A DNA stretch of 64,000 bases from UBA5216 sp963924885 (GCA_963924885.1 CAWUUY010000107.1:1-64000), one strand, 5' to 3'; shown: positions 42,423 to 52,057, numbered from the stretch's first letter. Notes: a model not told the origin generated them from the sequence alone. Numbers and translations: made by a program.

Positions 42423-43535
42423 ATGCCCATTCTTAAAGGAAAAATTGGTGGCGGGTTGGAGGCCTTGAAGAGCATGTTCAAAGTCAAAACTCCGCCATTG
42501 ATTGGCGTGGATATCAGCACCTCCGCCGTGAAAATGGTCGAGCTGACGGATCGCGGCAGCGGCATGTATCAAGTTGAGCGTTACGCGATCGAGCCGTTGC
42601 CCCGTGATTCGGTGGTGGAAGGCAATATCAATAATCTGGATGCCGTGAGCGAGACTCTTAAACGTTGCCACGCCAAATTGGGCAGCAGCATCAAGAATGT
42701 TGCCATCGCACTGCCCAACGCTGCCGTCATCAGCAAAAAAATCCTCGTGCCCTCCGGATTGACCGAGGATGAGATAGAAGTTCAAGTTGAAACCGAAGCC
42801 AATCAGTACATCCCGTTTTCGCTGGATGAAGTCAATCTGGATTTTCAGGTGCTCGGTCCGGCGCCCGGCAGCCCTGATGACGTCGAAGTCATGATTGCCG
42901 CGTCGCGCAAGGAAAAAATCGAAGATCGCGTGGCAGTATCGGACGTTGCCGGGCTCAAGGCCACGGTGGTTGATGTTGACCTGTTCGCCGCCCAGTCGGC
43001 GTTTGAGTTGATCGAAACGCAGCTCCCGGACAAGGGCAAGGACCAGAACATTGCCATTATCGATGTCGGCGCTAGTTTCACCAACGTCAACGTGCTGCGC
43101 AATAGACAGTCAATCTACCTGCGCGAGCAGCCATTTGGCGGCGCGCAACTGACACAGGAAATTCAGGGCAAGTTCGGGCTGTCGCGCGAAGAGGCCGAAG
43201 TCGCCAAGCGTGCAGGCGGCCTGCCCGACAATTACGAAAAAGATGTACTGAATCCGTTTCTGGAAAATCTCGGCCTGGAAGTGGCGCGCGCGCTGCAATT
43301 CTTTTTCACCTCGACCCAGCACAATCAGGTCAATCACATCGTTCTGTCAGGTGGATGCGCGGCGCTTCCAGGCGCGGATGCCGCCGTGGCGAAACGCACC
43401 CAGGTCAATACGATTATTGCCAACCCGTTTGCCAACATGGCGCTGTCGTCCAAGGTGCGGCCCAAAAGCCTTGCACAGGACGCGCCGTCACTGATGGTGG
43501 CCTGCGGTTTGGCACTGCGGAGGTTTGACGCATGA
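42423..43535 (+). CDS. pilM: Type IV pilus assembly protein PilM
   Basis: 370 residues. An actin-like cytoplasmic ATPase-fold protein: PPLIGVDISTSAVKMVEL is the phosphate-1 strand, NIAIIDVGASFTNVNVLR the phosphate-2 strand and IVLSGGCAALPGADAAV the adenosine motif. PilM binds the N-terminal tail of PilN and links the inner-membrane platform to the pilus motor. It is the first gene of pilMNOPQ, overlapping pilN by 4 bp. Confidence 0.95.
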   Translation: MPILKGKIGGGLEALKSMFKVKTPPLIGVDISTSAVKMVELTDRGSGMYQVERYAIEPLPRDSVVEGNINNLDAVSETLKRCHAKLGSSIKNVAIALPNAAVISKKILVPSGLTEDEIEVQVETEANQYIPFSLDEVNLDFQVLGPAPGSPDDVEVMIAASRKEKIEDRVAVSDVAGLKATVVDVDLFAAQSAFELIETQLPDKGKDQNIAIIDVGASFTNVNVLRNRQSIYLREQPFGGAQLTQEIQGKFGLSREEAEVAKRAGGLPDNYEKDVLNPFLENLGLEVARALQFFFTSTQHNQVNHIVLSGGCAALPGADAAVAKRTQVNTIIANPFANMALSSKVRPKSLAQDAPSLMVACGLALRRFDA

Positions 43536-44113
43536 TGCGCATCAACTTACTGCCGCATCGCGAGATCCGGCGCAAACAGCAGCAACAGCAGTTTTTCGCG
43601 GCATTGGGGCTCGTGGCAATCGTGGGGGCGGTAGTGGCCGGAGGCATCTATTATTATCTGGAAGAAGAGAACGCCAATCACGTCAGCCGTAACAAGTATC
43701 TCGCCGAGGAAATCGCCAAGGTCGACAAGGAAATCGAGGAAATCAACCGGCTGAAAGAGCAGACCGCGTCGCTGCTCTCGCGCAAGCAAGTCGTGGAAAC
43801 GCTGCAAAGCAACCGGTCCGAAACCGTGCATCTGCTGGATCAGTTAGTGCGGCAACTTCCGGACGGCATGTATTTTTCACAGGTCAAGCAGCAGGGCAGC
43901 AAAGTAACCGTGAACGGCGTTACCCAATCGCAGGCGCGCGTGTCGACATTGATGCGCAATCTGGAATCATCCCAAAAGCTGGGAAATCCGGCGCTGGTCG
44001 AGATCAAGGCGGTTCAGCAAGGGGCGACGCGTGCGAACGAATTCACGATGAACGTTACTATTGTTCGGCCGAAGGCGGAAGACCCGTCAAAAGCACCCGC
44101 CAAAAAAGGATAA
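43532..44113 (+). CDS. pilN: Type IV pilus assembly protein PilN
   Basis: 193 residues. The conserved cytoplasmic tail MRINLLPHREIRRKQQQQ is the PilM-binding motif. One membrane segment follows (about 24-42), then a coiled coil (about 45-95, rich in Glu/Lys) and a ferredoxin-like periplasmic domain. It pairs with PilO in the alignment complex. It starts inside the pilM stop and ends 6 bp before pilO. Confidence 0.94.
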   Translation: MMRINLLPHREIRRKQQQQQFFAALGLVAIVGAVVAGGIYYYLEEENANHVSRNKYLAEEIAKVDKEIEEINRLKEQTASLLSRKQVVETLQSNRSETVHLLDQLVRQLPDGMYFSQVKQQGSKVTVNGVTQSQARVSTLMRNLESSQKLGNPALVEIKAVQQGATRANEFTMNVTIVRPKAEDPSKAPAKKG

Positions 44114-44119
44114 CTTGCC

Positions 44120-44782
44120 ATGACACTGAATGAACTGCGTCGGCTTGATCCCAAAAAGATAGGATCATGGCCGGTACTGCCTAAACTGGGTGTACTGCTG
44201 GTCGTGTTGCTGTTGATACTAGGCGCGGCCTACTGGTTTGTTTGGGCTGATCAACTTGCCCGGATCAATGCCGAGAGTGCGAAAACCGTGCAATTGAAAA
44301 CGACTTTTGTTGAAAAGAAGACCGTGGCGGTTAATCTGCCCGCGTATCGCAAGCAATTGGATGACATTGAAAAGCAATTTGGCGCACTGCTCAGGCAGCT
44401 TCCAGGCAAATCCGAGATGGATGCCTTGTTGACCGATATCAACCAAGCAGGGTTGGGGCGCGGCCTGCAATTCGAATTGTTCAAGCCCGCGGCCAGCGAA
44501 GCAGTTAAGGATTTTTATGCCGAGTTGCCCATCACCATCCGGGTGACGGGCAACTATCACGATATCGGAGCCTTTGCGGGGGATATCGGTAAGCTGTCGA
44601 GAATCGTGACGCTCAACGACATTAGCGTGGGCGGCGGTAAGGGTGCGCTGACCATGGATGCGACGGCGATGACGTATCGCTATCTGGACGAAGCCGAGGT
44701 GGCGGATAACAACAGAAAAAGGGCGGCAGCAGCGGCAGGCGCCAAGAAAGGCGCGGCGCCGCCTCCTGCACCGAAAAAATGA
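44120..44782 (+). CDS. pilO: Type IV pilus assembly protein PilO
   Basis: 220 residues. A short cytoplasmic tail, one membrane helix (about 26-44, LLVVLLLILGAAYWFVW), a coiled-coil stretch and a periplasmic domain with MDALLTDINQAGLGRGLQFE. It forms heterodimers with PilN and contacts PilP. The low-complexity Ala/Lys/Pro tail (about 198-220) is probably disordered. It overlaps pilP by 4 bp. Confidence 0.93.
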   Translation: MTLNELRRLDPKKIGSWPVLPKLGVLLVVLLLILGAAYWFVWADQLARINAESAKTVQLKTTFVEKKTVAVNLPAYRKQLDDIEKQFGALLRQLPGKSEMDALLTDINQAGLGRGLQFELFKPAASEAVKDFYAELPITIRVTGNYHDIGAFAGDIGKLSRIVTLNDISVGGGKGALTMDATAMTYRYLDEAEVADNNRKRAAAAAGAKKGAAPPPAPKK

Positions 44783-45294
44783 TGCGTATGCCTAAATATC
44801 TGATCCCGATGTTCGCGTGCATGGTGCTGGCAGCCTGCGGCGGTGAAAAGCATTCTGACTTGCGCCAATGGGTCAAAGAGCAGGATAACCTGCCACGCGG
44901 CCGCATACCCCCGCTGCCGGAGGTCAAGCCGTACAGCCCGGTTGAATACAACGCGTTTGACCTCACAGATCCGTTCAAGCCGCGAAAAATCGAGCCGCCG
45001 AAAGGCGCGGTGGCCGGCGGTTTACAGCCGGACGTTAATCGGCGTCGCGAACCCTTGGAGGCCTATCCGCTTGAGGCATTGAAGATGGTCGGAATTCTCA
45101 AGCAAAAGGGGTATTTCGCCTTGGTCAAGGCTCCCGACAACAGTTTGTTTCAGGTCAAATTGGGCAATTACCTGGGGCAGAATTTCGGGCGCATCACGGA
45201 TATTTCCGATACTTCGATAAAGCTCAGAGAAATCGTGCAGGACAGCAACGGCAACTGGGAAGAGAAGGATCAGACGCTGTTGTTGCAGGAATGA
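44779..45294 (+). CDS. pilP: Type IV pilus assembly lipoprotein PilP
   Basis: 171 residues. The signal ends in lipobox LAAC, so it is a lipoprotein. The periplasmic domain includes AYPLEALKMVGILKQKGYFA and VKLGNYLGQNFGRITDI, the small beta-sandwich that docks on PilQ. Start at the overlapping ATG 44779; 44788 is an alternative. It bridges the PilN/PilO complex and the secretin. Confidence 0.94.
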   Translation: MMRMPKYLIPMFACMVLAACGGEKHSDLRQWVKEQDNLPRGRIPPLPEVKPYSPVEYNAFDLTDPFKPRKIEPPKGAVAGGLQPDVNRRREPLEAYPLEALKMVGILKQKGYFALVKAPDNSLFQVKLGNYLGQNFGRITDISDTSIKLREIVQDSNGNWEEKDQTLLLQE

Positions 45295-45307
45295 CCAGGA
45301 GAACAAA

Positions 45308-47353
45308 ATGAAAATCACCCATCCGTCGTTGTTAGTCTTTGTGCGAAACGTGTTGTTTGCCACCGTGCTCGGTGTCGGGGCTCAATCGGCGCTCGCACAA
45401 AACAGCATCGAAAGTGTCAATGTATCCCCCCAGAGTGGCGGCAAGGTTGTAGTCCGCATCGGGCTAAAGGAGGCATTGGCCGCACCTCCCGCAGGATTTA
45501 CCGTGAACAATCCGCCGCGCCTTGCGTTTGACTTTGCCAACACTGGCAACGCCCTAGGCAGAAATGTACAGGACGTATCGGATCCCGATATTCGGCGTAT
45601 CAATATTGTTCAGGCCGGTAACCGTACTCGCATGGTGTTGGAACTGACCCGTGCGCTGAACTACGAAACGCAGATTGACGGCAAGACCGTGCTGATCACA
45701 TTGCAGGGCGGTGCTGGTGCGGCTGCTGCCTCAGGTGCAGGTGCTCAACGGTTCGCGGAAGCCCCCGCTGCCGATCAGAAACACAGCTTGCGCAACGTCG
45801 ATTTTCGCCGCGGCACTGCCGGAGAAGGTCGTGTAGTGATTGATCTGTCGGATAGTCAGGTGGGTATAGATGTGCGCAGACAGGGTCGATCCATCGTTGT
45901 CGACTTTCTGAATTCCGATTTGCCGGCCAATTTGGCGAAACGTTTCGATGTGGCTGATTTTGGCACACCGGTGCAGTTGGTTGAAGCCACAAAACAAGGT
46001 GGCAACGCACGCGTGACGATTACGCCGACGGGTAACTGGGAACACTCGGCGTATCAGGCCGACAACCGGTTCATCGTGGAGGTCAAGCGCGTGGTTGAAG
46101 ACCCGAACCGTCTGGTGCGGCCGGGCTTTGCCGGAGAAAAGCTCTCGCTTAATTTCCAGAACGTCGAGGTTCGTTCAGTGCTGCAAGTGCTGGCGGATTT
46201 TACCGGCCTGAATATTATTACCAGCGATTCGGTCTCGGGTAACCTGACATTGCGTCTCAAAGACGTGCCGTGGGATCAGGCGCTGGACATCATCATGCGC
46301 AGCAAGGGTCTGGACATGCGCAAGGAGGGCAATGTGGTGTGGATTGCCCCGCGTGATGAACTGGCGACACGGGAAAAACTGGCGCTGGAGTCGCGTTCGC
46401 AAATTGCCGATTTGGAGCCGACGCAGACCGAAAGCTTCCAGTTGAATTATCAGAAAGCGGCTGACGTTCAGGCGCTGCTGTCAAATGCTACGCAACGCAT
46501 CTTGTCCAAGCGTGGCAGTGCGGTCGTGGATGCGCGCACCAATCAGGTTTTTGTGCAGGACACGCCTAGCCGCCTTGAGGATGTACGCCGATTGATCCGT
46601 GTTATCGATGTTCCGGTGCGCCAAGTGATGATTGAGGCGCGTATCGTAGAGGCCTCCGACACGTTTAGCCGCAACTTGGGTGCTCGTCTTTCCTACAACG
46701 ATACAACCACGAATCAGATCGGTCTGCCGTTGAATGGCTCGAATCCCCTGCGACTCGGCGTGGGCGCCAGCAGCACGACACCCGCCATCGGCAGCACGGC
46801 AGGATTGTTGAATCTGGTGTTGTTTAACAATAAACAAACACGCTTTCTGAATCTGGAACTGTCGGCGCTGCAAGCGGATGGCAAAGGCAAGATTATTTCC
46901 AGTCCGCGCGTCATTACCGCCAATCAGAACGAGGCGACCATAGAGCAAGGTACCGAGATACCGTATCAGCAGGCCTCTTCCAGCGGCGCAACCACGGTGT
47001 CGTTCAAGAAAGCCACGCTGTCACTCAAGGTCAAGCCGCAGGTGACGCCCGACGACAACGTGATCATGACGCTGAAGATCAACAAGGACTCGCGTGGCAC
47101 TGAGACCTTATCCGGACCGGCGATTGACACCAAGCAAGTTTCGACCGAGGTGTTAGTTGAAAATGGCGGAACGGTGGTGCTCGGGGGCATCTACTCCTCG
47201 GAAGAGAGTTCAACGACAACCAAGACACCGGTTCTGGGCGACCTTCCTTATGTTGGTTTCCTGTTCAAGAGCAACCGCAAGCTCGATGAGCGGCGCGAAT
47301 TGCTGGTGTTCATCACACCCAAGATACTGAAAGACAATCTCACGGTGCGCTAA
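45308..47353 (+). CDS. pilQ: Type IV pilus secretin PilQ
   Basis: 681 residues. The signal peptide ends near SALAQ. Two AMIN domains (about 30-130 and 150-260) bind peptidoglycan; the N0/N1 domains follow (LSLNFQNVEVRSVLQVLADF, GNLTLRLKDVPWDQALDIIM); the C-terminal secretin barrel carries LSALQADGKGKIISSPRVIT and VPxxGDxP-like TPVLGDLPYVGFLFKS. It is the outer-membrane channel for the pilus. A strong terminator follows, so pilMNOPQ ends here. Confidence 0.96.
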   Translation: MKITHPSLLVFVRNVLFATVLGVGAQSALAQNSIESVNVSPQSGGKVVVRIGLKEALAAPPAGFTVNNPPRLAFDFANTGNALGRNVQDVSDPDIRRINIVQAGNRTRMVLELTRALNYETQIDGKTVLITLQGGAGAAAASGAGAQRFAEAPAADQKHSLRNVDFRRGTAGEGRVVIDLSDSQVGIDVRRQGRSIVVDFLNSDLPANLAKRFDVADFGTPVQLVEATKQGGNARVTITPTGNWEHSAYQADNRFIVEVKRVVEDPNRLVRPGFAGEKLSLNFQNVEVRSVLQVLADFTGLNIITSDSVSGNLTLRLKDVPWDQALDIIMRSKGLDMRKEGNVVWIAPRDELATREKLALESRSQIADLEPTQTESFQLNYQKAADVQALLSNATQRILSKRGSAVVDARTNQVFVQDTPSRLEDVRRLIRVIDVPVRQVMIEARIVEASDTFSRNLGARLSYNDTTTNQIGLPLNGSNPLRLGVGASSTTPAIGSTAGLLNLVLFNNKQTRFLNLELSALQADGKGKIISSPRVITANQNEATIEQGTEIPYQQASSSGATTVSFKKATLSLKVKPQVTPDDNVIMTLKINKDSRGTETLSGPAIDTKQVSTEVLVENGGTVVLGGIYSSEESSTTTKTPVLGDLPYVGFLFKSNRKLDERRELLVFITPKILKDNLTVR

Positions 47354-47381
47354 CAAGAGAGTAAAGCAGGTTCTCTAATTG

Positions 47382-47409
47382 GCGGCGTCTTCGGACGCCG
47401 CTTTTTTTT
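47382..47409 (+). terminator. Rho-independent terminator after pilQ
   Basis: Perfect 8-bp stem GCGGCGTC/GACGCCGC with a TTCG tetraloop (47382-47401), followed by eight T. Confidence 0.95.
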
Positions 47410-47467
47410 CGGATGGATAATTTGGCCTAATATCAGTCACCCGCATGGATTCAGATAAAATCCTCTT

Positions 47468-48046
47468 ATGAGCAGCGTCGATCTTCCGTCGATTACCGCA
47501 GACGCGAAGCAAAACATTATATTGGTCGGGCTGATGGGTGCCGGCAAAACCTCCGTGGGCAAAACGCTGGCGCGCTTGCTGGTCAAGACGTTTGTGGATT
47601 CCGATCAGGAAATCGAGCGCGCCACGGGTGTGAAGATTCCGCTGATTTTTGAAATCGAGGGTGAATCCGGGTTCCGTGCGCGGGAAAGCAAAATGCTGGC
47701 TGAATTGGTTCAGCAGCATAATGTGGTGCTTGCCACCGGTGGCGGTGCGGTCTTATCAACAGAAAACCGTGATCTACTGGCAGCCAGCGGCACCGTGGTT
47801 TATCTGCGCGCACCCGTCCGGTCGCTAATCAAACGCACGCGGCGCGACCGCAATCGGCCCTTGCTGCAAGTGCCCGACCCCGCGGCCAAACTCACGGCGT
47901 TGTACGAACAACGTGATCCCCTGTACAGCGGCATGGCACACCTCATCGTAGACACCGGCGAGCAAAGCGTACGGGTGCTGGCGGGGCAGATAGCGGATAA
48001 ACTACGCGGACTGGTTTCCCATTCGATGTCCGCGAACACACCGTAG
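47468..48046 (+). CDS. aroK: Shikimate kinase
   Basis: 192 residues. Walker A is GLMGAGKT (21-28). FVDSDQEIERATG provides the shikimate/Mg-binding Asp and GESGFRARESKML the Arg-containing substrate site; VLATGGGAVL is the Walker B-like GGG loop. It phosphorylates shikimate at O3. It follows the pilQ terminator and is read with aroB, the standard aroK-aroB pair. Confidence 0.95.
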   Translation: MSSVDLPSITADAKQNIILVGLMGAGKTSVGKTLARLLVKTFVDSDQEIERATGVKIPLIFEIEGESGFRARESKMLAELVQQHNVVLATGGGAVLSTENRDLLAASGTVVYLRAPVRSLIKRTRRDRNRPLLQVPDPAAKLTALYEQRDPLYSGMAHLIVDTGEQSVRVLAGQIADKLRGLVSHSMSANTP

Positions 48047-48050
48047 GCCC

Positions 48051-49163
48051 ATGCGCACTTTATCCGTCAATCTCGGCAACCGTAGCTATCCCATCCACAT
48101 CGGAGCGGGCAACCGCACGCAGACGGAACTTATTCCGGAAACGTTGCTGAAAGGCAAGGCCGTGGTCATCACCAACACGACCATCGCACCGCTGTATCTG
48201 GAGGGTGTTGTCGCCGCATTGCGCGCGCGAGGGGCCGATTGTTTGCCTATCGTGCTGCCCGATGGCGAAGCCTACAAGAGCTGGGAAACGCTGAATAAAA
48301 TTTTCGATGCGTTGCTGTCCAACCGCTGCGAGCGCAAGACGCCGTTGATCGCACTCGGTGGCGGCGTGATAGGAGATCTCACCGGGTTTGCCGCGGCAAC
48401 GTACCAGCGCGGCGTGCCGTTCGTGCAGATCCCCACCACCTTGCTGGCGCAGGTCGATTCCGCCGTCGGCGGCAAAACCGCGATCAACCACCCGCTCGGC
48501 AAAAACATGGTCGGCGCGTTCTATCAGCCGCAAGCGGTGATTGCGGACATGGATACGCTACGCACCTTGCCGCCGCGCGAACTGGCGGCGGGGCTTGCGG
48601 AAGTTATCAAATATGGCTTTATCCGCGACCCGGAGTTTCTCGACTGGCTCGAAAAGAATATCGATCGGCTCAATGCACTGGAACCCGAAGCACTGGCTTT
48701 CGCCGTCGAACGCTCCTGCCAGAACAAAGCGGATGTCGTGGCCAACGACGAACGAGAAACCGGCGAGCGCGCCCTGCTGAATTTCGGCCATACGTTTGGG
48801 CACGCCATTGAAGCCGGCATGGGATACGGCACGTGGCTGCATGGCGAGGCCGTCGCTGCGGGCATGGTGATGGCCGCGCGGTTTTCTGAAAAACTGGGCT
48901 TGATCGGGAAGGCAGATGTGCAGCGCGTGGTGGATATCCTGCGGCGTGCCAAGCTGCCGGTGGCGGCGCCCGACCTCGATGCGGCTCGCTATCTCGACCT
49001 CATGGGCCACGACAAAAAAGTCGAGGGCGGGAAAATCAAATTCATCCTGCTGCGTAAACTGGGCGCAGCCTTCATTTGTAACGATTACGACATGACGGCG
49101 CTCGGCGACGTACTCAGTGATGTGTCCGGCGGTGCGCAGTCCGCACCCGTAATCCATGCTTAA
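48051..49163 (+). CDS. aroB: 3-dehydroquinate synthase
   Basis: 370 residues. It converts DAHP to 3-dehydroquinate with NAD and a metal. PDGEAYKSWETLNKIFDALL, GGGVIGDLTGFAAATYQRG, PTTLLAQVDSAVGGKTAIN and the metal His residues in NFGHTFGHAIEAG and WLHGEAVAAGM are in place. It starts 4 bp after aroK and overlaps the dgt-like gene by 8 bp. Confidence 0.96.
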   Translation: MRTLSVNLGNRSYPIHIGAGNRTQTELIPETLLKGKAVVITNTTIAPLYLEGVVAALRARGADCLPIVLPDGEAYKSWETLNKIFDALLSNRCERKTPLIALGGGVIGDLTGFAAATYQRGVPFVQIPTTLLAQVDSAVGGKTAINHPLGKNMVGAFYQPQAVIADMDTLRTLPPRELAAGLAEVIKYGFIRDPEFLDWLEKNIDRLNALEPEALAFAVERSCQNKADVVANDERETGERALLNFGHTFGHAIEAGMGYGTWLHGEAVAAGMVMAARFSEKLGLIGKADVQRVVDILRRAKLPVAAPDLDAARYLDLMGHDKKVEGGKIKFILLRKLGAAFICNDYDMTALGDVLSDVSGGAQSAPVIHA

Positions 49164-50277
49164 GCTCGCCCCCTATGCCGCGCAGGCCGCGTCCACGCGT
49201 GGGCGCGTGCATCGCGAACCTGCCGCGCAGGGGCGCAGCGAGTTTCAGCGCGACCGCGATCGCATCATTCACTCCACCGCGTTTCGGCGGCTAGAATATA
49301 AAACCCAGGTGTTTGTTAATCACGAAGGCGATCTGTTTCGCACACGATTGACGCACAGTCTTGAAGTCGCGCAGATCGCCCGCTCGATCGCTCGCCAGCT
49401 CAGTCTGGACGAGGATCTCACCGAAGCCGTCACGCTGGCGCATGATCTCGGCCACACCCCGTTCGGCCACGCCGGACAGGATGCGCTCAATGCCTGCATG
49501 AAGCCCTACGGCGGCTTTGAGCACAACTTGCAAAGCCTGCGCGTGGTCGATCACCTGGAGCAACGGTACGGCGGCTTTGACGGGCTTAACCTCACCTATG
49601 AAACCCGCGAAGGCATTCTGAAGCATTGCTCGCGCAAAAACGCGCTGCAACTGGGCGAGGTGGCCGAGCGTTTTATCAAACGGCGCCGTCCGTCGCTGGA
49701 GGCGCAACTGGTCAATCTGGCCGACGAGCTCGCCTACAACAATCACGATGTTGATGACGGCCTGCGTTCCGGGTTGGTGACACTGGAACAACTGTCCACC
49801 GTGCCCATCTTTAGCCGCCATCGTGAACTCGCGACCAAGGAATTTCCCAAGATCAATGGCCGCCGTCTGGTGCATGAAACTGTGCGACGCATGATCGGCA
49901 CGCTGGTGGCGGACCTGACGAGCCAAAGCGCAGCCAACATCCGCGAACAGGATCCCCGGTCGGTGGATGAGGTGCGGCGCGCGCCGGTGCTGATCGCCTT
50001 CAGCCTGCGGATCGAAAAACAGCAACTCGAACTCAAGCAATTTCTGCGCGACAATCTGTATCAGCATTACCGCGTGGCGCGCATGAGCAGCAAGGCGCGG
50101 CGCATCGTCACCGAATTATTTGATGCGCTACTGGCCGAACCCAAGTTGCTGCCGCCGGATTTTCAGGCGCGCGCGCGTGACGACAAACCGCGTGCCATCG
50201 CCGATTACATCGCCGGCATGACCGACCGTTACGCCATGCTCGAACACCGGCGCTTGTTTGCGGTGGAACCGGTATAA
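49156..50277 (+). CDS. dgt: Deoxyguanosinetriphosphate triphosphohydrolase-like protein
   Basis: 373 residues, an HD-domain dNTPase. RIIHSTAFRRLEYKTQVF, TRLTHSLEVAQIARSIARQL and LAHDLGHTPFGHAG provide the His/Asp metal ligands and DELAYNNHDVDDG the last one. The enzyme releases triphosphate from dNTPs, and its range in this subfamily is not defined by sequence. It is last in aroK-aroB-dgt, with the start inside the end of aroB. Confidence 0.92.
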   Translation: MLKLAPYAAQAASTRGRVHREPAAQGRSEFQRDRDRIIHSTAFRRLEYKTQVFVNHEGDLFRTRLTHSLEVAQIARSIARQLSLDEDLTEAVTLAHDLGHTPFGHAGQDALNACMKPYGGFEHNLQSLRVVDHLEQRYGGFDGLNLTYETREGILKHCSRKNALQLGEVAERFIKRRRPSLEAQLVNLADELAYNNHDVDDGLRSGLVTLEQLSTVPIFSRHRELATKEFPKINGRRLVHETVRRMIGTLVADLTSQSAANIREQDPRSVDEVRRAPVLIAFSLRIEKQQLELKQFLRDNLYQHYRVARMSSKARRIVTELFDALLAEPKLLPPDFQARARDDKPRAIADYIAGMTDRYAMLEHRRLFAVEPV

Positions 50278-50313
50278 CAACCTGATTGCGGATCGGCGCT
50301 ACCCCACCTCGCC

Positions 50314-51282
50314 CTACTCTACCTTCACTCCCGCCGCCTTCACCACCTTCGCCCAGCGCGCGGTTTCGGCGCGAATGAACGCGGCGAACTCTTCCGCGCT
50401 GCCCGCAACAATGTCGGCGCCGACGGCGAGCAGCCGGTCTTTCACCTCACCGATGGCCAGCACCTTGCGCACCTCGTCGTTCATGCGGTCAATGTGCGAG
50501 CGGTCCGTTTTTGCCGGCGCGACGATGCCGTACCATTCCTCGAACACAAAGCCTGGCAGCCCTGCTTACACGGTTGTCGGAATGTCCGGCGTGGCGGCGG
50601 AGCGTTTGGCGTTGGTGACGGCGATGATGCGCACGCGGCCGGATTTTGCATGCGCAGCGATGGTAGGGTAGCTGGTAAAAATCAATTGCGTCTCGCCCGA
50701 CATCAGCGCGGTGGCTGCCGGCGACGCGCCCTTGTAGTGAATGCCGGCGAGATTCACACCCAGCATGGTGTTGAACTGCGCCAGCGCCAGATGCGGCGGC
50801 GAGCCGGGGCCGGCGAGAGACACATTGAATTTATCAGCGGAGGTTTTCACCAACGCCACCAGCTCCTTCACGCTTTTCGCGGGCACGGAAGGGTGCACCG
50901 CCATCACATACAAGCCCTTGGCCGCCAGCGTGACGGCCGCCAGATCGCGCAGCGCATCGTACGGCAGCTTGGCGTAAAGCGCCGGATTCACCGCGAGATT
51001 GCTGGTGGCAAAACCCAGGGTGTAACCGTCGGGCGCGGATTTCACCAGATTCTCGGTGCCGATGATGGTGCTGGCGCCGCCGCGGTTGTCCACCACCACC
51101 TGCTGCCCGAGCGCATCGGACAGCCGCGCGCAAATGATGCGCGCGATGACATCGGTGCCGCCGCCCGGCGGCCACGCGACAACCATGCGGATGGGGCGGT
51201 TGGGATGAGTGCCTTGTCCTTGTACTAGCGCGGCGACCGGCACTGCGGTCGCCAGCAGCAACGCGGCAGCCAGGGATTTCAT
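50314..51282 (-). pseudogene. Bug/TctC-family solute-binding protein, interrupted by a nonsense codon
   Basis: The frame runs from 51282 through a signal peptide and the Bug landmarks (IRMVVAWPPGGGTDVIARII, GQQVVVDNRGGASTIIG, SGRVRIIAVT). It meets TAA at 50566-50568 after PDIPTTV and then continues in the same frame (AGLPGFVFEEWYGIVAPAKT) to the true end at 50314. Relatives have Glu at the stop position (PTV-EAGLPGF), so a single GAA-to-TAA change explains it. Without the stop the protein would be about 322 residues. Nothing else is damaged, so the inactivation is recent, or a base-call error. Confidence 0.85.
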
Positions 51283-51295
51283 GACGAATTAAATA

Positions 51296-51322
51296 TAAGT
51301 ATTTGTTTTTAAACAATAATTT
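51296..51322 (+). repeat. AT-rich dispersed motif, copy A
   Basis: TAAGTATTTGTTTTTAAAC followed by AATAATTT. A reference copy, between the AMDase-like gene and the interrupted Bug gene. It is identical to copy B over its first 20 bases. Confidence 0.6.
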
Positions 51323-52057
51323 CTAAGAGGCCTTCTGTTGCATACCACCAAACATGCGCAGCAGTTTGCCGTAGCCCGGAATGCTGCCGGTGTAGCCCAG
51401 TTTTTTCAGCGCGCCCCAGATGCTCACCTGCGAGGTGGAGAGCACCGGCTTGCCGAGGTCTTGTTCGAGGCGCTCGAGGATCGCCATGCTTTTCCAGTTA
51501 GTGCAGGCGAGCACGATGGCCTGCGCGTCGGCGCAATCCACTTTTTTGCCGAGGTCGTAAGCGGTTTGCACATCAAGGCGGCCGATCTGCAAATTGTCGA
51601 TCACGTTCAAGCCATCCTTTGCGACGACCTTGATGCCGTTGGCCTCGATAAACTTCGCGCAGATGTCATTAACCTCGGGGCTATACGCAGAACCTAGCGC
51701 GATGCGCGTGATGCCCAGCGCCTTGAACGATTCGAGCAGCGCGGTCGAGGTGGTGGTCGCCGGTTTGCCGGTAACACGCGTGATGCGCTCGCTGACTTCA
51801 CGGTCGTAGCCCAGGCCTTTCAAAAAACTCGGCGCGGTGGCGCCCAGAATAATCACATCCACGTCCGCGCTGGCGAGAAGCTTTGATTCCACATCCAGCG
51901 AATCGGCCATCTTGCCGATTGATTCGGGCGTCACCGTGGTGATCGGCAGGCGCGCCGTATGCAGCGTAACGCCCTCGGGCAGCGCCCGGTAAAACTCCGG
52001 TTCAACCGTGGTGTTGGAAGAGGGCGCGAGCAGCCCGATGCGGCCAGTGAATGACAT
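51323..52057 (-). CDS. Arylmalonate decarboxylase / maleate isomerase family protein
   Basis: 244 residues, Asp/Glu-racemase fold. LLAPSSNTTVEPEFYRALP binds the substrate carboxylate. Maleate isomerases use two Cys. Here the first is replaced (Ala73 in LGATAPSFLKG) while the second remains (Cys185 in VLACTNW). A single C-terminal Cys plus the TAPSF segment is the pattern of arylmalonate decarboxylase. TTTSTALLESFKALG and the AY..EVN stretch also recall that enzyme. The natural substrate is unknown. It lies upstream of the interrupted Bug gene on the same strand and opposite the cupin/flavoprotein genes. Confidence 0.75.
   Translation of the reverse strand: MSFTGRIGLLAPSSNTTVEPEFYRALPEGVTLHTARLPITTVTPESIGKMADSLDVESKLLASADVDVIILGATAPSFLKGLGYDREVSERITRVTGKPATTTSTALLESFKALGITRIALGSAYSPEVNDICAKFIEANGIKVVAKDGLNVIDNLQIGRLDVQTAYDLGKKVDCADAQAIVLACTNWKSMAILERLEQDLGKPVLSTSQVSIWGALKKLGYTGSIPGYGKLLRMFGGMQQKAS

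Noticed and set aside
50566..50568. Programmed recoding at the stop codon in the Bug gene
   Set aside because: The codon is TAA, not TGA or TAG, and no recoding signal is seen. A simple nonsense mutation is more likely.
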